Part shown: one piece after another, positions 1-10,978 of the stretch
Numbering within the stretch: position 1 is the stretch's first letter
Layout: every line of letters begins with the position of its first letter
Origin: Doryteuthis pealeii
Taxonomy: Eukaryota > Mollusca > Cephalopoda > Myopsida > Loliginidae
Direction of reading: 5' to 3'
Assembly (NCBI GenBank): GCA_023376005.1
Contig: CM042151.1
Span: forward strand, 76,462,985-76,526,984
DNA length: 64,000 bases
Position numbers and translations under genes: made by a program
The notes under the pieces: model-generated
Told to the model about the DNA's origin: nothing
Databases searched by the model: none
Seen by the model: only the letters and a program-made list of their open reading frames with translations

Positions 1-149
1 CCCTGTTTAACTGAAGTGGTTCGGCCACTGGGGTAATAAAACCTAGTTGCCTACCAGTTTTCGTAGTTCTTGTACAAATATCGTACATTGAAAGGATTAC
101 GTTTTAATTTCCTGACTCTATGTTTACCCAGACCTCGGAGTTAATTTAC

Positions 150-640
150 TTCGCTTAAACTTGCAAATTGCCTTCAAAATTGAAACGGAAACTTATTTTA
201 GGATCCATGACAGTTTAACTACAGTGTTGAATGAATTTTTTTTTGCGAATTGGCTTTAGGGGTTTGGGGATTAAGGTTGTTTTTAATTACGTATTGCTTA
301 AAAAGATTACTATACATTTAAATTAACCATTGTAATTAATTATTGAATCCAACGGTAGACACATTAGTCTCAGTTGTTTTGTGTTAGTATTGCAATGTAT
401 ATAATTTCAATTAAACTTGGTTTAAAAAAATTATTTTTCAACATTAAATGTATAGTAATTTTTTTTTTGTTGTTTTTTATTTTTTTTAAACAATACGTAA
501 TATAAAACAACCTTAATCCCCAAACCCTAAACCCAATTCGCAAAAAGGTCATTCATTACACTATAGTTAAAACTGTCATGGATCAACAAATAAAGTTTCC
601 ATTTTAATTTTGAGGCCGATTTGCAAGTTTGATTTTTACT
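150..640. mobile_element. Foldback/MITE-like element, family FB-A copy 1
   Basis: Two arms of roughly 140 bp face each other: about 160-300 and about 480-628. The inner arms match closely around the gcgaattggg and ggattaaggttgtttt words and their reverse complements. The spacer is AT-rich. A second copy lies at 14494-14971. The outer ends of this copy are diverged, so exact borders and target duplication cannot be fixed here. No transposase is encoded; it can only be a non-autonomous DNA element. Confidence 0.7.
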
Positions 641-649
641 TCTTACCAC

Positions 650-1153
650 TATCAAGGTCGCAACCATGAATTTTGCAAGTTTTCCATCAGTGGGTGAGTC
701 TAGTTTTTACCTATGGTTTCCGGTCAAGCCGGGGGTCCATGAGATTCAGCCGCTGAACCTACAGAGTAAATTAACATCATTGATCCCAGGGCCATCCCCC
801 CAGGCAACACCTGCTCTCTCGATTTAAAGGGGCGGGGAAGGGCTGTGTTTATTGCCCGGTGCCTGAGCCCCCCCCCCCCCCCGAGGGGGAATGCCGACGG
901 GATCAACGCATTTTTTGCACTGCCACACCTTCGGTTCGTGGGTGGTCCCACATTAATAGGGCCCTGTGCCTAACCCGTACTCGTGGGTATGTGGTAAATA
1001 ACTTGCCTCAGAGGGATGGGGTGATGTTCCTACCTTAATTGGTGATTGCTTTTTCGCCATAAAAAAATCTAATACTACCATTACTTTCCCAACTCTGTAA
1101 CAAGGCAGACATAATACTCGTACTGGACGAGTAATAAACTTTAAATAAGTTTT
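650..1153. repeat. Dispersed repeat family C, copy 1 (755-1000) in non-coding spacer
   Basis: The part from about 755 to 1000 is unusually GC-rich for this window and matches 50868-51110, sharing ggcaaca, tttattgccc and ttcgtgggtggtcccacatt. It contains a run of 16 C. No coding potential survives comparison of the two copies, because indels differ in every frame. The class (SINE or LTR piece) is unknown. Confidence 0.55.
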
Positions 1154-1399
1154 GGACCATATGACCTTTAGGCACCCCTTTTGCGATCTCGATTCTTGGG
1201 GACATTTTTTCCATTTACACCGTAAAAATCCGGTTAATTGTTAACAGACGATTTTTTAGAGTTTTTTTTTTTTTAATTATAAAACTAACCCCTAACCACT
1301 AACCCTAACACCTAACAACAACCGGATTTTGACAGTGTAAATGAAAAGTGTCCTTGTGAGTCAAGATCGCGAAAGGGGTGCCTAAAGGTCACATGGTCC
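1154..1399. mobile_element. MITE, family B copy 1 (246 bp)
   Basis: Long terminal inverted repeats begin GGACCATATGACCTTTAGGC and run about 90 bp on each side. The flanks carry aagtttt before and aagttttt after, consistent with a 7-8 bp target duplication. The loop holds telomere-like words (cctaaccactaaccctaac). A second copy at 51516-51748 has a clean 8-bp duplication, and a one-end remnant sits at 49592-49620. Confidence 0.8.
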
Positions 1400-2270
1400 A
1401 AGTTTTTGTTAGCGTGTTTGGGAAATTTACGCGGCACTTTTTGAAAATCCACTGAATTCGGAAAATATAGTAAATCATTCCGATTATCTCCCTTGTCTTT
1501 GATAAATTCATTCTTTTCTTTTCTTTTGAGAGTATTGGATTTTTCTAATCGTTTAAAACTTATCATTATTTTTTTTATTCGTTCTTCTTAGACAAAAGAA
1601 GTTGTGTGAGGGTAAGTGCAATATTTATTTGAATATATTTAAACACTTATCTTTTCCGCAAGACAGAATTCCTAGTTAAAATCTTTTGTGTTTTTGTTAA
1701 CACTTATGAAGGCTTATTTTCATGAACTGTATATTTTTTTTTTAAATCACTGATTTCAGTGCTCGTATTTAAGTTGTTATCTAATAACAATGTTGTGTGT
1801 TATTGAAATTAAAGGAACGTAATGAAACAAATTGGATATTCACAACTTAAATTTTACCCTACGAGTCTTAAGATAAGACTTGTGGTATTTAATTTAAGTT
1901 GACTGACTATTTTTTCTTTCGTGTTTTTTGTCTTTTCAATCGTAACGGACAGATTGTGTTCACATTCTAAGACCGTTAAATAACATCAAAAATAAAGTTA
2001 ATTATAATTAAAAAAAATTTTTTTATATCCAACCCATACTGTTTAGTTCTAAACAAACGTTGTATGTTCAAAACGACCAAACGTTGCGATGAAAAATAAA
2101 ATGAAAGAAAAACAAAACATCCAACAAAAATTACACCGTATCAAGTTTTAATGTTATTTGCTTCTTATTTATATTGTAGAATTATTGTAATAAAAATAAC
2201 AAATTGTTTTTAATTTAACTTTCATATTTGATAAATAAAATAAGAAAAGAAGAGTTTTTCACATACGCAC
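1400..2270. other. Non-coding AT-rich spacer
   Basis: Homopolymer-rich sequence with no sustained reading frame, no recognised repeat family of this window and no RNA gene. Nothing further can be supported. Confidence 0.5.
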
Positions 2271-2272
2271 TC

Positions 2273-3709
2273 TAAAACTGGTAATTATGAACTTTAGTTG
2301 GCTAAATTCCTAGCATAAAATTGTGCGTGCGCATTATCCCCCTTTACAAATTTGCTTGTATAATTTTTCTTATGAGATTTTCTTAAACAATTGAATGAAT
2401 AAAAATACATTTCATTCTTATCGACACGTATGAACATTAGTTGGTCTAATTCCTAGCATAAAATTGTGGGTGCGCATTATCTGAAATAAACTTAATTGTT
2501 ATTAAGAACGCATTTTATGATATTTTTGTTGTGCACTGTCTTATCAACACATTTTTGTTTGTTTGAGAAATAAAAATGTTATTTCTCAAAATGTGTCGAT
2601 AAGAAGGAAAAGTATTTTTATTCAATTGTTTAAGAAAATCCCACAGGGAAGTGTTCTTGGGCCTTGTCTTTATGTTATTTTTATAAACGATCTCCCGGAT
2701 ATGATCAAATGCTACACACAAATATTTGCAGATGATACAAAAATATATGCTACTGTTAATGATCAAAATGATACTGATAAAATTCAAACTGACATTAACA
2801 ATCTTGTAGATTGGTCTGATAAATGGCAAATGAGATTCAATACATCTAAATGTAAGGTACTTCACATAGGAAGAAATAATTCAAAACATGTATACTCTAT
2901 GAGAAAAAAATGTCTCTAATGAAAGAGAAATACTAAAGGATACAGAGTTAGAAAAAGACCTTGGTGTGAATGTGGACCCTGAATTAAAATTTTCCAAACA
3001 CATAGAAATACAAGCAAACAAGGTATTAGGATTAATACAAAGGTCATATGAATACATAGATAAAGAAATGCTGAAAAATTTATTCATTAGTAAAACCTCA
3101 TTTAGAATTTGCTAATGTGGTTTGGATTCCAAGACTAATCAAGGACACAAAGCTCATTGGGGGAGTTCAGAGGAGAGCTACTAAATTAGTGAATGATTTA
3201 AAAACCTTCCGTATGAAGAAAGACTTAGGAACATTGACTTACCAAGTTTGGTTTTCGACGTATAAAAGGGGACATGATCGAGGCCTACAAATATACACAT
3301 GATTTTTATTCAACAAACTTTGACCTACTAAACATTGCTCAAAATAACAATACCAGGGGACATGAATTAAAACTCTTGTAAAAATTTTGTAAAGCAAATG
3401 CAAGACAAAATTATTTTAGCAACGGAGTGGTGAATACATGGAATAAACTACCACCACCAGTAGTGAATGCCCCATCTCTAAACTCCTTGTTGGATAATCT
3501 GTGGAAAGATTATAAATATTCTGTGGAATTAAGATGAATATTTATAAGGAACAGCTGACAGGTCTCAGACCTAATATACTAGCTGAAAGGTTATTATTAT
3601 TATTATTATTAAAAGAAAAACTATACAAGCAAATTTGTTAAGGGAGATAATGCGCACGCACAATTTTATGCTTGGAGTTTGGCCAACTAAAGTTCATAAT
3701 TACCCTAAA
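2273..3709. mobile_element. Foldback element interrupted by a LINE 3' fragment
   Basis: Arms 2273-2371 and 3612-3709 are inverted copies containing the word gcgtgcgcattatc. Between them lie a second, direct copy of the same arm (about 2430-2560), a roughly 50-bp inverted piece of the LINE (about 2365-2420 against 2592-2641) and the LINE tail itself. The simplest reading is a foldback element into which a 5'-truncated, 5'-inverted LINE inserted. A related foldback element is at 23262-23640. Confidence 0.6.
2640..3535 (+). pseudogene. Non-LTR retrotransposon, 3' end of reverse transcriptase ORF (broken)
   Basis: The sequence encodes the IPQGSVLGPCLYVIFINDLP motif and then the catalytic FADDTKIY block of a reverse transcriptase. 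It continues with the usual downstream conserved blocks: KWQMRFNTSKCKVLHIG, EKDLGVNVDPELKFSKHI, LIGGVQRRATKLV and GVVNTWNKLPPPVVNAPSLN. Frameshifts near 2905 and 3110 and internal stops break it. The ORF stop is near 3536, and a (TTA)n tail follows at 3591-3611, typical of a LINE 3' end. The motif set suits the CR1/jockey side of LINE diversity; the exact clade is inference. It is 5'-truncated and dead. Confidence 0.88.
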
Positions 3710-4677
3710 ACTTATATTCTTGAAGTTTTTCCAAAATGTCTTTAGATTATTATGCATTCATAAATAGCATTCTTTTTATAAATCTAAAGTTATTTTATTA
3801 AATTTTACAATGTGGTTCAATTTGTAATGTACGTTCATAGTATAATGGTCCCTTATTTTGTATCCGGTGTCAAATTCTAGCATTTCCTTTTGAAAAATAC
3901 GGCCCCATGTAACTCAGCAGGTGTGGAATAAAAATCCATATGCACTGTAATGTTTTAAGGGTCGGTATTTAAAAGGGAATGCCAAAGTGTGATACTGGAA
4001 TTAAAGTCAATATCAATTTTACCATTAATATACTCTGAAAAACTCAACAATTTAATTTTTTTAAAATTCCGTCATTGTCCAGAATAGTCCACCCATGAAT
4101 TTTACGTTAATTTTGATATATACTATATAGGTATGAACAAAGATCACAAAGGGAGATAGTAACATATTTTGTAAAGGTTTTCAAACAATTACCATAAATC
4201 AGGGATTTTAATGAAATTTTCACCACTTTACTCATCTATAACATAATTTTATAATGAATAGCTTATTTTATTTTATTCTATAAAAAAAACTTTAAAAAAA
4301 TGTTTTTATCAAATCAGATTGTAGGGGGATTTTGACCTTTGGTCATTTGAATAAAAAAATTCCAGTCCCCAATTTTTACATTTTTAGAAAGATCAAATCG
4401 TGATGTCCACATAAAAAAAAAAAAAAATTTAAAAAATCATCACCGGAAAAAATTTAAAAGTTATTTTATAGCACGTTCTTTTTTTTTTGTAGTTTTAAAA
4501 ACAATATTTTTCTTTGCTTTGATGCAAAAAATAAGTATTTTCTCTTATTCAATTGGCCTATTTTTATTCACTCAAAAGTTTAATTGTGAATTTTAAACGT
4601 CGGGAAAGTGGCATGTTGCACTCAATATTTTCACCATAGTTGAATATTTAATCCATCTTAAATTGTAAGTTAATATA

Positions 4678-4710
<33 letters not shown>

Positions 4711-4771
4711 CTCAAAGAGTACAGATATGAATGCACTTTTAGATATTTAATTCTATTTTTTTCATTAACAG
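3710..4771. other. Spacer with repeat family P copy and TA microsatellite, ending at the ZNF1 splice acceptor
   Basis: From about 4180 to 4410 the sequence matches 47950-48190 and the arms at 16325-16440 and 16970-17090, with shared words such as attttaatgaaattttca and the later tgacctttg. A TA tract lies at about 4673-4710. The spacer ends in a pyrimidine-rich stretch and AG at 4770-4771, the same acceptor context as in ZNF3 and ZNF4. No gene is visible. Confidence 0.6.
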
Positions 4772-4795
4772 CTTGTCCAGACTAAAGGAGAAAAT

Positions 4796-4822
4796 ATGGA
4801 TTTATTGGCAAGATTTTTATGA
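4796..4822 (+). promoter_or_regulatory. Upstream ORF (8 codons) in ZNF1 leader
   Basis: ATG to TGA, reading MDLLARFL, 39 nt before the ZNF1 start codon and 24 nt after the inferred exon start. The same 8-codon uORF, with conservative changes, stands at the same place in ZNF3 (MNLLARFL) and ZNF4 (MDVLLRFL). Conservation of start, length and stop suggests a role in translation control; that is inference. Confidence 0.6.
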
Positions 4823-4861
4823 ATATAAAATCAAAAGCTTCCAGATATTCATTTGAACATA

Positions 4862-6410
4862 ATGCAGCCATCGGAAGATATTCCATCAGATGTGGAAACA
4901 AAACCACTTGTTTGTGAAATCTGTAGTTTGGCCCTTTCTTCATCTTCAGAGATGGAAATTCACATGCAAAAGCATATGGACAAAAAGAGATTTTCTTGTG
5001 AGGTTTGTAAAGTATCATTCTCAAGTAAATCTGGGGTGAAACAGCACATGACAATACATACTGGTGAAAAACCATACTCTTGTGAAGTTTGTGGATCTGC
5101 ATTTTCCAGGAAGGCACATTTGAAGCAACACACAAAAATACATACTGGGGAAAACCATTCTCCTGTGAGGTTTGTGGATCTACATTTTCAGAGAATTCAT
5201 ATTTGAAAGCACACATGCGATCTCACACTGGAGAGAAGCCATTTGGTTGTGAGGTTTGTGGCTTTGCATTTGCACATCGTTCTAACTTAAAGAGACACAT
5301 CCGGACACATACAGGAGAGAAACCTTACACTTGTGATCTTTGTGATTCTGCTTTTGCTTTGAAATCGAAATTAAGAGAACACATGCAAACACACACTGGA
5401 GTGAAACCATTCTCTTGTGAAATTTGTTCTTCTAAGTTTTCATCAAGTTCAAACTTAAAACAGCACATGCGAACACATACAGGAGAAAAACCATATTCTT
5501 GTGTATTTTGTGGGTCTGAATTTACACTCAGTACACATTTAAAACGACACATGCACATACACACCAGGGAGAAATCTTTTTTCTTGTGAAGTTTGTGGAT
5601 CTGCCTTTTCACGCAGTTCTGATTTAAAAACTCCATGTTAGAACTCACACTGGAGAGAAAATATTCTTTTGTGATGTTTGTGGAGCAGCATTTTCAACTA
5701 ATGCACATTTGAAACGACACATTCAAACACATACAGGAGAAAGACCTTTTCCTTGTGAACTTTGCGGAGCACAGCTTTCATGTAAAGAAACATTAAAAAA
5801 CATATGCTTAGACATGCTGGAGAAAAAACCATTTCCTTGCAGAATTTGTGGATCTGCATTTTCCAGTGGCATTCATTTAAAAGAACACATGCAGACTCAT
5901 GGAGAAACGCCATTTTCTTGCGATGTTTGTGAATCGAAATTTTCAACAGCTCTACTTTTAAAACAACATGGAAAAATACATGTCGGAAATAAACCGTACT
6001 CTTGCGAAGTTTGTGATTCTTCCTTCTCAACTCGTTATCATTTCAAGGCCCACATGCGAACACACACTGGAGAAAGACCTTTTGCATGCAATGTTTGTGG
6101 ATTTGCTTTTTCGAGGAAGTCCCATTTAACAGTACACATGCGTAAACACACAGGAGAGAGACCTTATTCTTGTGAGGTGTGTGGCTTTGCATTTTCACAT
6201 AGTTCACACTTGAAAAGACACTTAGTTATTCATAGTGGAGAGAAACCATACACTTGTGAAATATGCAAATCTACTTTTGCTTTTAGTTCTTATCTGAAGG
6301 AACATATGCGGACACACACAGGGGAAAAACGATTTTCTTGTGAACATTGTGATGCTTCTTTTTCCAGGAAATCTATTCTAAAACAGCATATGAAAACACA
6401 TGATAAATAG
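4862..6410 (+). CDS. ZNF1: multi-C2H2 zinc-finger protein, frame-broken
   Basis: A predicted nuclear DNA-binding protein made almost only of C2H2 fingers (C-x2-C-x12-H-x3-H) joined by TGEKP-type linkers. The protein starts MQPSEDIPSDVETKPLVCEI and ends FSRKSILKQHMKTHDK. About 18 fingers can be read across frames: three in the first frame, five after a one-base loss near 5150 (gggg-aaaa), one after an extra T near 5577, and the rest after an extra A near 5634. A further loss and gain of A near 5793 and 5822 damage finger 11 but restore the frame. All breaks lie in A or T runs and the fingers on both sides stay intact. So this is either a very young pseudogene or a sound gene with consensus errors. 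Finger 1 is atypical (Leu for the core Phe, Met for the core Leu). There is no effector domain. The whole protein lies on one exon with the acceptor at 4770-4771. The closest relative in the window is ZNF4. Confidence 0.85.
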
Positions 6411-6448
6411 ATTACTTTTATTTAAATTGTGCTTCACCATTCTCTTAT

Positions 6449-6905
6449 GGGTAATTCCATGTCAAATCATCCAGGCCATGTAACCCACCCCCTTCAATTT
6501 TTCTGAAATTTTGTCCAAGTGTGGATTATGATAAAGTTAGCCAATCCCCAAAATTTGAGCTTCCAATTCCAAAAATTGATAGTGTTATGTTGATTTTTAT
6601 CTTATAAAAAAATTTGTGGGGCAGGGGGTCACAAAAAATTGCGACTTTTTGTAATCTATTTTTGTCTATAAAATGAGTTCTAGAGCTTCCCTACACCTAA
6701 AAATTGGTTTATAAAAGCATTTTAGCTCAAAAAAATTTAGCAAATATGGAGAGCTAAAAATTGACATAACTCTGTTAATTTTAGGAATTGGAAGCTCAAA
6801 TTTTGGGGATTGGCTATATTTATCATAATCCACACATGGACAAAATTTCAGAAAAAATGAAGGCGGTGGGTGAAATGGCCTGGATGATTTGACATGGAAT
6901 TACCC
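6449..6905. mobile_element. MITE, family C copy 1 (457 bp), 3' of ZNF1
   Basis: Terminal inverted repeats of about 130 bp start GGGTAATTCCATGTCAAATC and close with the exact reverse complement. TTAT stands directly outside both ends (6445-6448 and 6906-6909), a possible 4-bp target duplication. It begins 38 bp after the ZNF1 stop, so it is probably inside the 3' UTR. Its left half recurs at 62228-62425, right in front of ZNF4. Confidence 0.8.
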
Positions 6906-7360
6906 TTATGTTAAATTCCAAATCTCAATGATCTAATAAGTTTTACTTCTAATCTCTTTTCTGAACGTAAATATACAGATGTACACAACTATATCTACTT
7001 AACTATCATTCTCTCAGTGATGCTGATAGCTTTTTAATTTAGTGCATCCTTGGACACACGGATTTGATTTGTATGAGTCCTTGGGAAATTTGATGGGTCC
7101 CAACTAAAGTTTCTTAATAAATTGTAGAGTTTTCATCTATGAACAACTAAAGCCATCTAACCCCTACCTTGTACCTTCTACAGTGTAATTCGTTTCCAAG
7201 AAAATATTGAAATGTATTTACAGTCAGCTGGAAATGGTGGGAGAAGAAAAAACAAACACTGGGACACATGCATACAATTTTTATGCGTCCTTTTAGATTT
7301 TTATGCATCAGTTAGGTAGGACACTTACCTATTGAGGTCGATTTTGAAATAATTTTGTTG
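6906..7360. other. Spacer, no feature seen
   Basis: Unique-looking AT-rich sequence without a reading frame or repeat shared inside the window. It may include the end of the ZNF1 3' UTR. Confidence 0.4.
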
Positions 7361-7945
7361 GCATCTTTCCGTCCATTAAGGATGATGGCGTGGTGTCCCC
7401 CTCACCCCCCAAAATATTATCTGCATCTGCGCAACTGGTTGAGCAGGCCAATTCCTGAGTAACAGTCTATGGTGCACTGTTTGCACATAAACATTGAGGC
7501 TGCTGTTTTCTCTCCTTTTTTTCTGGCTTTCTTTGCTGTGAAGGCTACTCTCCTCTCCGTCTCATTCCTCTTTGTGCCTTGTTTAACATTAAGGCACCAG
7601 GCCATTTGATTTTCTGCATCTACCACCCATGTATTTGTGCCAATGTGGCATATCCTTATGTCTCTCCTGCAGATATCTTTAAAGCATAGTTGTGGTCTAC
7701 CTACTGATTAGGAGCCTTTTACTAATTCGCCCTACAAAAGATTTTTCGGTATGTGGCCATTTTCCATTCTCCTGACATGGCCAAGCCAGCGAAGGTGCCT
7801 CTCACAGAGGATAGAAAATATGTTGTTCATGTTCGTGCAATCCAGCATGTCTGTGTTGGACACTTTATCCTGCAGTATGCATCGTAGACACCTAAGATGG
7901 AAATTGTTGAGTTTTCTCTCTATTGTGTCCTATGTATAATACAAA
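7361..7945 (-). pseudogene. LINE ORF2 C-terminus with zinc-knuckle tail (broken)
   Basis: On the minus strand the blocks RHLRWLGHVRRMENGHIPK, then NQMAWCLNVKQGTKRNE and a terminal CKQCTIDCYSGIGL finger can be read. This is the conserved C-terminal tail of a LINE polyprotein downstream of the reverse transcriptase. The copy at 58905-59390 has the same order and the same 3' flank word (ggatgatg), so both belong to one family. Stops and frameshifts disrupt it, and the first zinc-binding His is lost. No RT core remains. Confidence 0.8.
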
Positions 7946-8545
7946 ACTACATCTACTGGTGAGGTTCCAATTTTGGAACTCTGAGGAATATGGAGTACCC
8001 CTTCATTGCCATTATTTCTTGACTTGGAGGGGTAGTACCTGCTAGCATCCCATCTATTGGTCAAATAAATATGCAAGTTAATAAAAATTATATCTACCGG
8101 TTTATTGAAGCACAAAAATTTATTTCTTCTAATTTATTAATACACATGAGGTTAATGAAAAAGCTAGCATAAAATTTATTCATACCAAAATATATTGATA
8201 CACATTGAGTTAATAAAAATTATTTCTACCGGTTTATCAACACACGTGGAGTTAATGAAAATTATTTCTAGCAGTTTATAAAAACTTTTTATCTACAAAC
8301 TATTTGTTCATATTTATATAAAAAAAAAATTTGGCATTAAATACCCCAGAAGGGTTGATATACCATTAAACAAATTAACCAATCAGTAATTATTTCTATT
8401 AATAAATATACATGAAGTTAATGAACGATCTAATATGATATTATATTTTATTAATTGACATTAAATGAAACAAATCATTCATAAAAAAGAACGAGATTTG
8501 GCATTAGATAATCCACTAGGGTTGATAAGCCATTAAATACCAACC
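7946..8545 (+). repeat. Dispersed repeat family A, degenerate copy
   Basis: It matches the 3' half of the full copy at 11855-12535: a gaggttc start, the ggtagtacctg and atcccatctat words, and the tail ggcattaaata...gttgat...ccattaaa. The tail is present twice (about 8330-8385 and 8497-8540), and short motifs such as ctaccggttta recur between them, so the copy has been internally duplicated. Non-coding. Confidence 0.6.
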
Positions 8546-8559
8546 ATCTCTCACTTTGT

Positions 8560-8566
8560 CCCCCCC

Positions 8567-8605
<39 letters not shown>

Positions 8606-8606
8606 A
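8560..8606. repeat. (CT)n(AT)n microsatellite
   Basis: A run of ct dinucleotides passes directly into at dinucleotides. The same at-tract plus agagagtt flank precedes the related repeat at 21786. Confidence 0.85.
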
Positions 8607-8641
8607 GAGAGTTTCATAATTTGCTTGAAGCATTGTGTATG

Positions 8642-9146
8642 TATTGGTTAGGAGGTAGATTTAGAAGGCCATCACAATGCAGTTTGGAATAAATAAAAAA
8701 TAATAATACGGTAACAATGGTGGTGTGTGTTGACCTGTATTTTTTTATTATTTCTTGAATTTTCGAGGTAATACCTCTTTATCAAAAGAATTGAACTGAA
8801 GCAGTACAGCTATGGCATTTCTTCCTAAAGTAATTAATTTTACAAAAATAATAAACATTTTGAATTATCGTACGATATAAACAAAAAAATACAAACTTGT
8901 TTGAATCAATACAACTGCATGCTTTAACACAAAAATATCATAAAATGTGTTCTTAATAACTTTTTTTAGGAAGAAATGCCATAGCTGTACTGCTTCAGTT
9001 CAATTCTTTTGATAAAGAGGTATTACCTCGAAAATTCAAGAAATAATAAAAAAATACAGGTCAACACACACCACCATTGTTACCGTATTATTATTTTTTA
9101 TTTATTCCAAACTGCATTGTGATGGCCTTCTAAATCTACCTCCTAA

Positions 9147-9152
<6 letters not shown>
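8642..9152. mobile_element. Perfect inverted-repeat element, about 188-bp arms
   Basis: The left arm 8642-8829 and right arm 8965-9152 read as exact reverse complements by eye, from TATTGGTTAGGAGGTAGA to CATTTCTTCCTAAA, with a loop of about 135 bp. A diverged single arm, with the same upstream flank (agagagttt, cttgaagcattgtgtat), is at 21786-21996. No coding capacity. The identity of the arms implies recent formation or gene conversion. Confidence 0.85.
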
Positions 9153-9189
<37 letters not shown>

Positions 9190-9248
9190 AATAAAAGGAA
9201 ATTAATCCGACAGTGTGAATTTGATATATTGAAAAAACAAATGATGTT

Positions 9249-9365
9249 TACAAATGCTTGGGATCATCAGGAGAGAATGTGCACCATTTCAGGGCCTTCT
9301 TCTGAAAACCGTTGAAAAGAAGGCCCCGAAATGGTGCACATTCTCTCCTGATGATCTCAAGCATT

Positions 9366-9366
<1 letters not shown>
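9249..9366. repeat. Short palindrome, about 50-bp arms
   Basis: Arms 9249-9300 and 9315-9366 are near-perfect inverted copies (aatggtgcacattctctcc and complement) with a small loop. TA microsatellites flank it on both sides (9151-9185 and 9369-9408). The word gagatcatcaggaga occurs commonly in SINE tails, so this may be a SINE-derived foldback. Confidence 0.7.
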
Positions 9367-9409
<43 letters not shown>

Positions 9410-9412
<3 letters not shown>

Positions 9413-9987
9413 CATTCATATATATCATTCAGATATATTTATATTCGGACACAGAATGTGGTTAATCAAAGCCTGAAGAAGATATCAGAAGATCTGAAAC
9501 ACACGTAGCTAATGTAAGATAATAATAAAACAATTTTTGAAAAAACATAATCCATTTCGCGGACTTCTTTTTATAATATATATAGGTATATATCTATAAG
9601 GGTCAATCAATCAGTTGAATCTTGCCTAAATAGTCGTCAATAGGAAGTACTGTTTTTCAAGAAAATCAATAGTGATGGATCTTTTCATGTCCCAGAAGAC
9701 TGTCAGCATAACCTTCTTTACTGACTGTGTTTTTGACTCAGGGTCATAGTGGCAATTATTAAAACATGCTTCTCTACACACATCACACATTCTTCTATAA
9801 ATTTCACATGGTTTGCACTTCTTAGCCACCAAAGATTTGATGACAGACCTCTGTTCAAGTCTGGAGGACTCTGATTTACCAGCATTTTGAATTGCCTCAA
9901 AAGAAATGTTTTTGCGAGATTAAAATGATTTTACTGAATTTTTTTTTATTTTGCTTTTTTCAAATTCTCGTTTATTGTGTAACCCTC

Positions 9988-9992
<5 letters not shown>
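9410..9992. other. Spacer, no gene recognised
   Basis: It contains the phrase gcctgaagaagatatcagaag, typical of SINE tails, and two overlapping short open frames on the minus strand at 9626-9900 without recognisable domains. I see no gene here. Confidence 0.4.
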
Positions 9993-10027
<35 letters not shown>

Positions 10028-10033
<6 letters not shown>

Positions 10034-10193
10034 TAAATATAACTGTTTATACAGAGGTTTTAGGGAACATTTACCTAAGGTTGCCTTCTTCAGAATGTTG
10101 CACCTCATGTTGTTGGTAAACAAACGATTAGCCAGAAACCTTAGGTAAATGCTCCCTCAAACCTCTGTATAAACAGTTATATTTAATAAATAC
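10028..10193. repeat. Short palindrome next to a TA microsatellite
   Basis: Arms of about 57 bp (10028-10085 and 10135-10193) pair through aaatataactgtttataca and its complement. The loop contains ccttcttcagaatg. The left side abuts a (TA)n tract at 9993-10028. Confidence 0.75.
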
Positions 10194-10264
10194 ATTCGTA
10201 ATTGAGCTCTTCATTTTTCTTTATTTCCCCTCAGAAAAATTAACAATATATCTATATATAATAT

Positions 10265-10415
10265 ATATATATAAAGTCATCCTCAGACTGTTTGAACATA
10301 TCATGTCTCTTCAGTGTGGCTAGACATTTGCAACCTACTGCCCAGCCGGGATGGAAATCCGATTGATTCATCATCAGTCAGGCTGCTAAACCACTCAGCC
10401 ACCGTCACCTACAAA
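10265..10415 (-). repeat. tRNA-derived SINE-like repeat
   Basis: On the minus strand the sequence starts ggtgacggtggctgagtgg, matching a class-II tRNA 5' half with an A-box-like TGGCTGAGTGG. A degraded tRNA-like 3' half and an unrelated tail follow. It lacks a good B box and an acceptor stem, so it is a repeat head, not a tRNA gene. A LINE/SINE-tail phrase lies at 10855-10910. Confidence 0.5.
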
Positions 10416-10978
10416 CTGAAAGGGGGATTTTAACTGATAAATACACACATCTGTATATATGTAAAGACCGCTAGAGAGTGCTCCTTCCTTTTTATAGGAG
10501 AGCGTTGCCTTTTTAAGCTTAGTTGGTGGCTGTCAGCAAAATCCTCTCCAAAGTGCTCAACCCACCAGGCAATGGGGAGCATATATATATATATATATAT
10601 GTGTGTGTAGTTTAGTTCATCAATGTTACTTCGGCTCATATTTATAACATAATATTTACTATGATGTTATACAGGAACACTAAAAGCCTACAAATATTTC
10701 CAAGACACCCTCTTACCACCAACTCCATGACCCCTTACAAATTACAAGAGCCACACAGTACAAACTCATTAATCATTAACTAACCAATCAGCATACAGCA
10801 TTCCCACATGAAAATAACAACCAGCAGCCAGAAAATCATTACTGTTCTCATAGAGTCATGAAGAAGGGAGAGATTACAATCCCGAAAATTTACAACTTCT
10901 AAATAAATAAAACTAAAAAAAAAACAACCGAGTTTTCTGATATTTATTCACAGATTAATATATTATGATAACTACATC
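10416..10978. other. Spacer with small TA microsatellite
   Basis: The stretch holds a TA/TG tract at about 10580-10608 and otherwise unassigned sequence. No reading frame with a domain is present. Confidence 0.4.

Noticed and set aside
724..951. Minus-strand frame of 75 codons
   Set aside because: It lies over a 16-base C run in dispersed repeat C and is not shared with copy 2 at 50868-51110.
1290..1320. Telomere or interstitial telomere block
   Set aside because: Only a few irregular ccctaa words inside a MITE loop.
5325..6030. Minus-strand frames opposite ZNF1 (and similarly opposite ZNF3 and ZNF4)
   Set aside because: Shadow frames caused by the regular codon pattern of C2H2 repeats.
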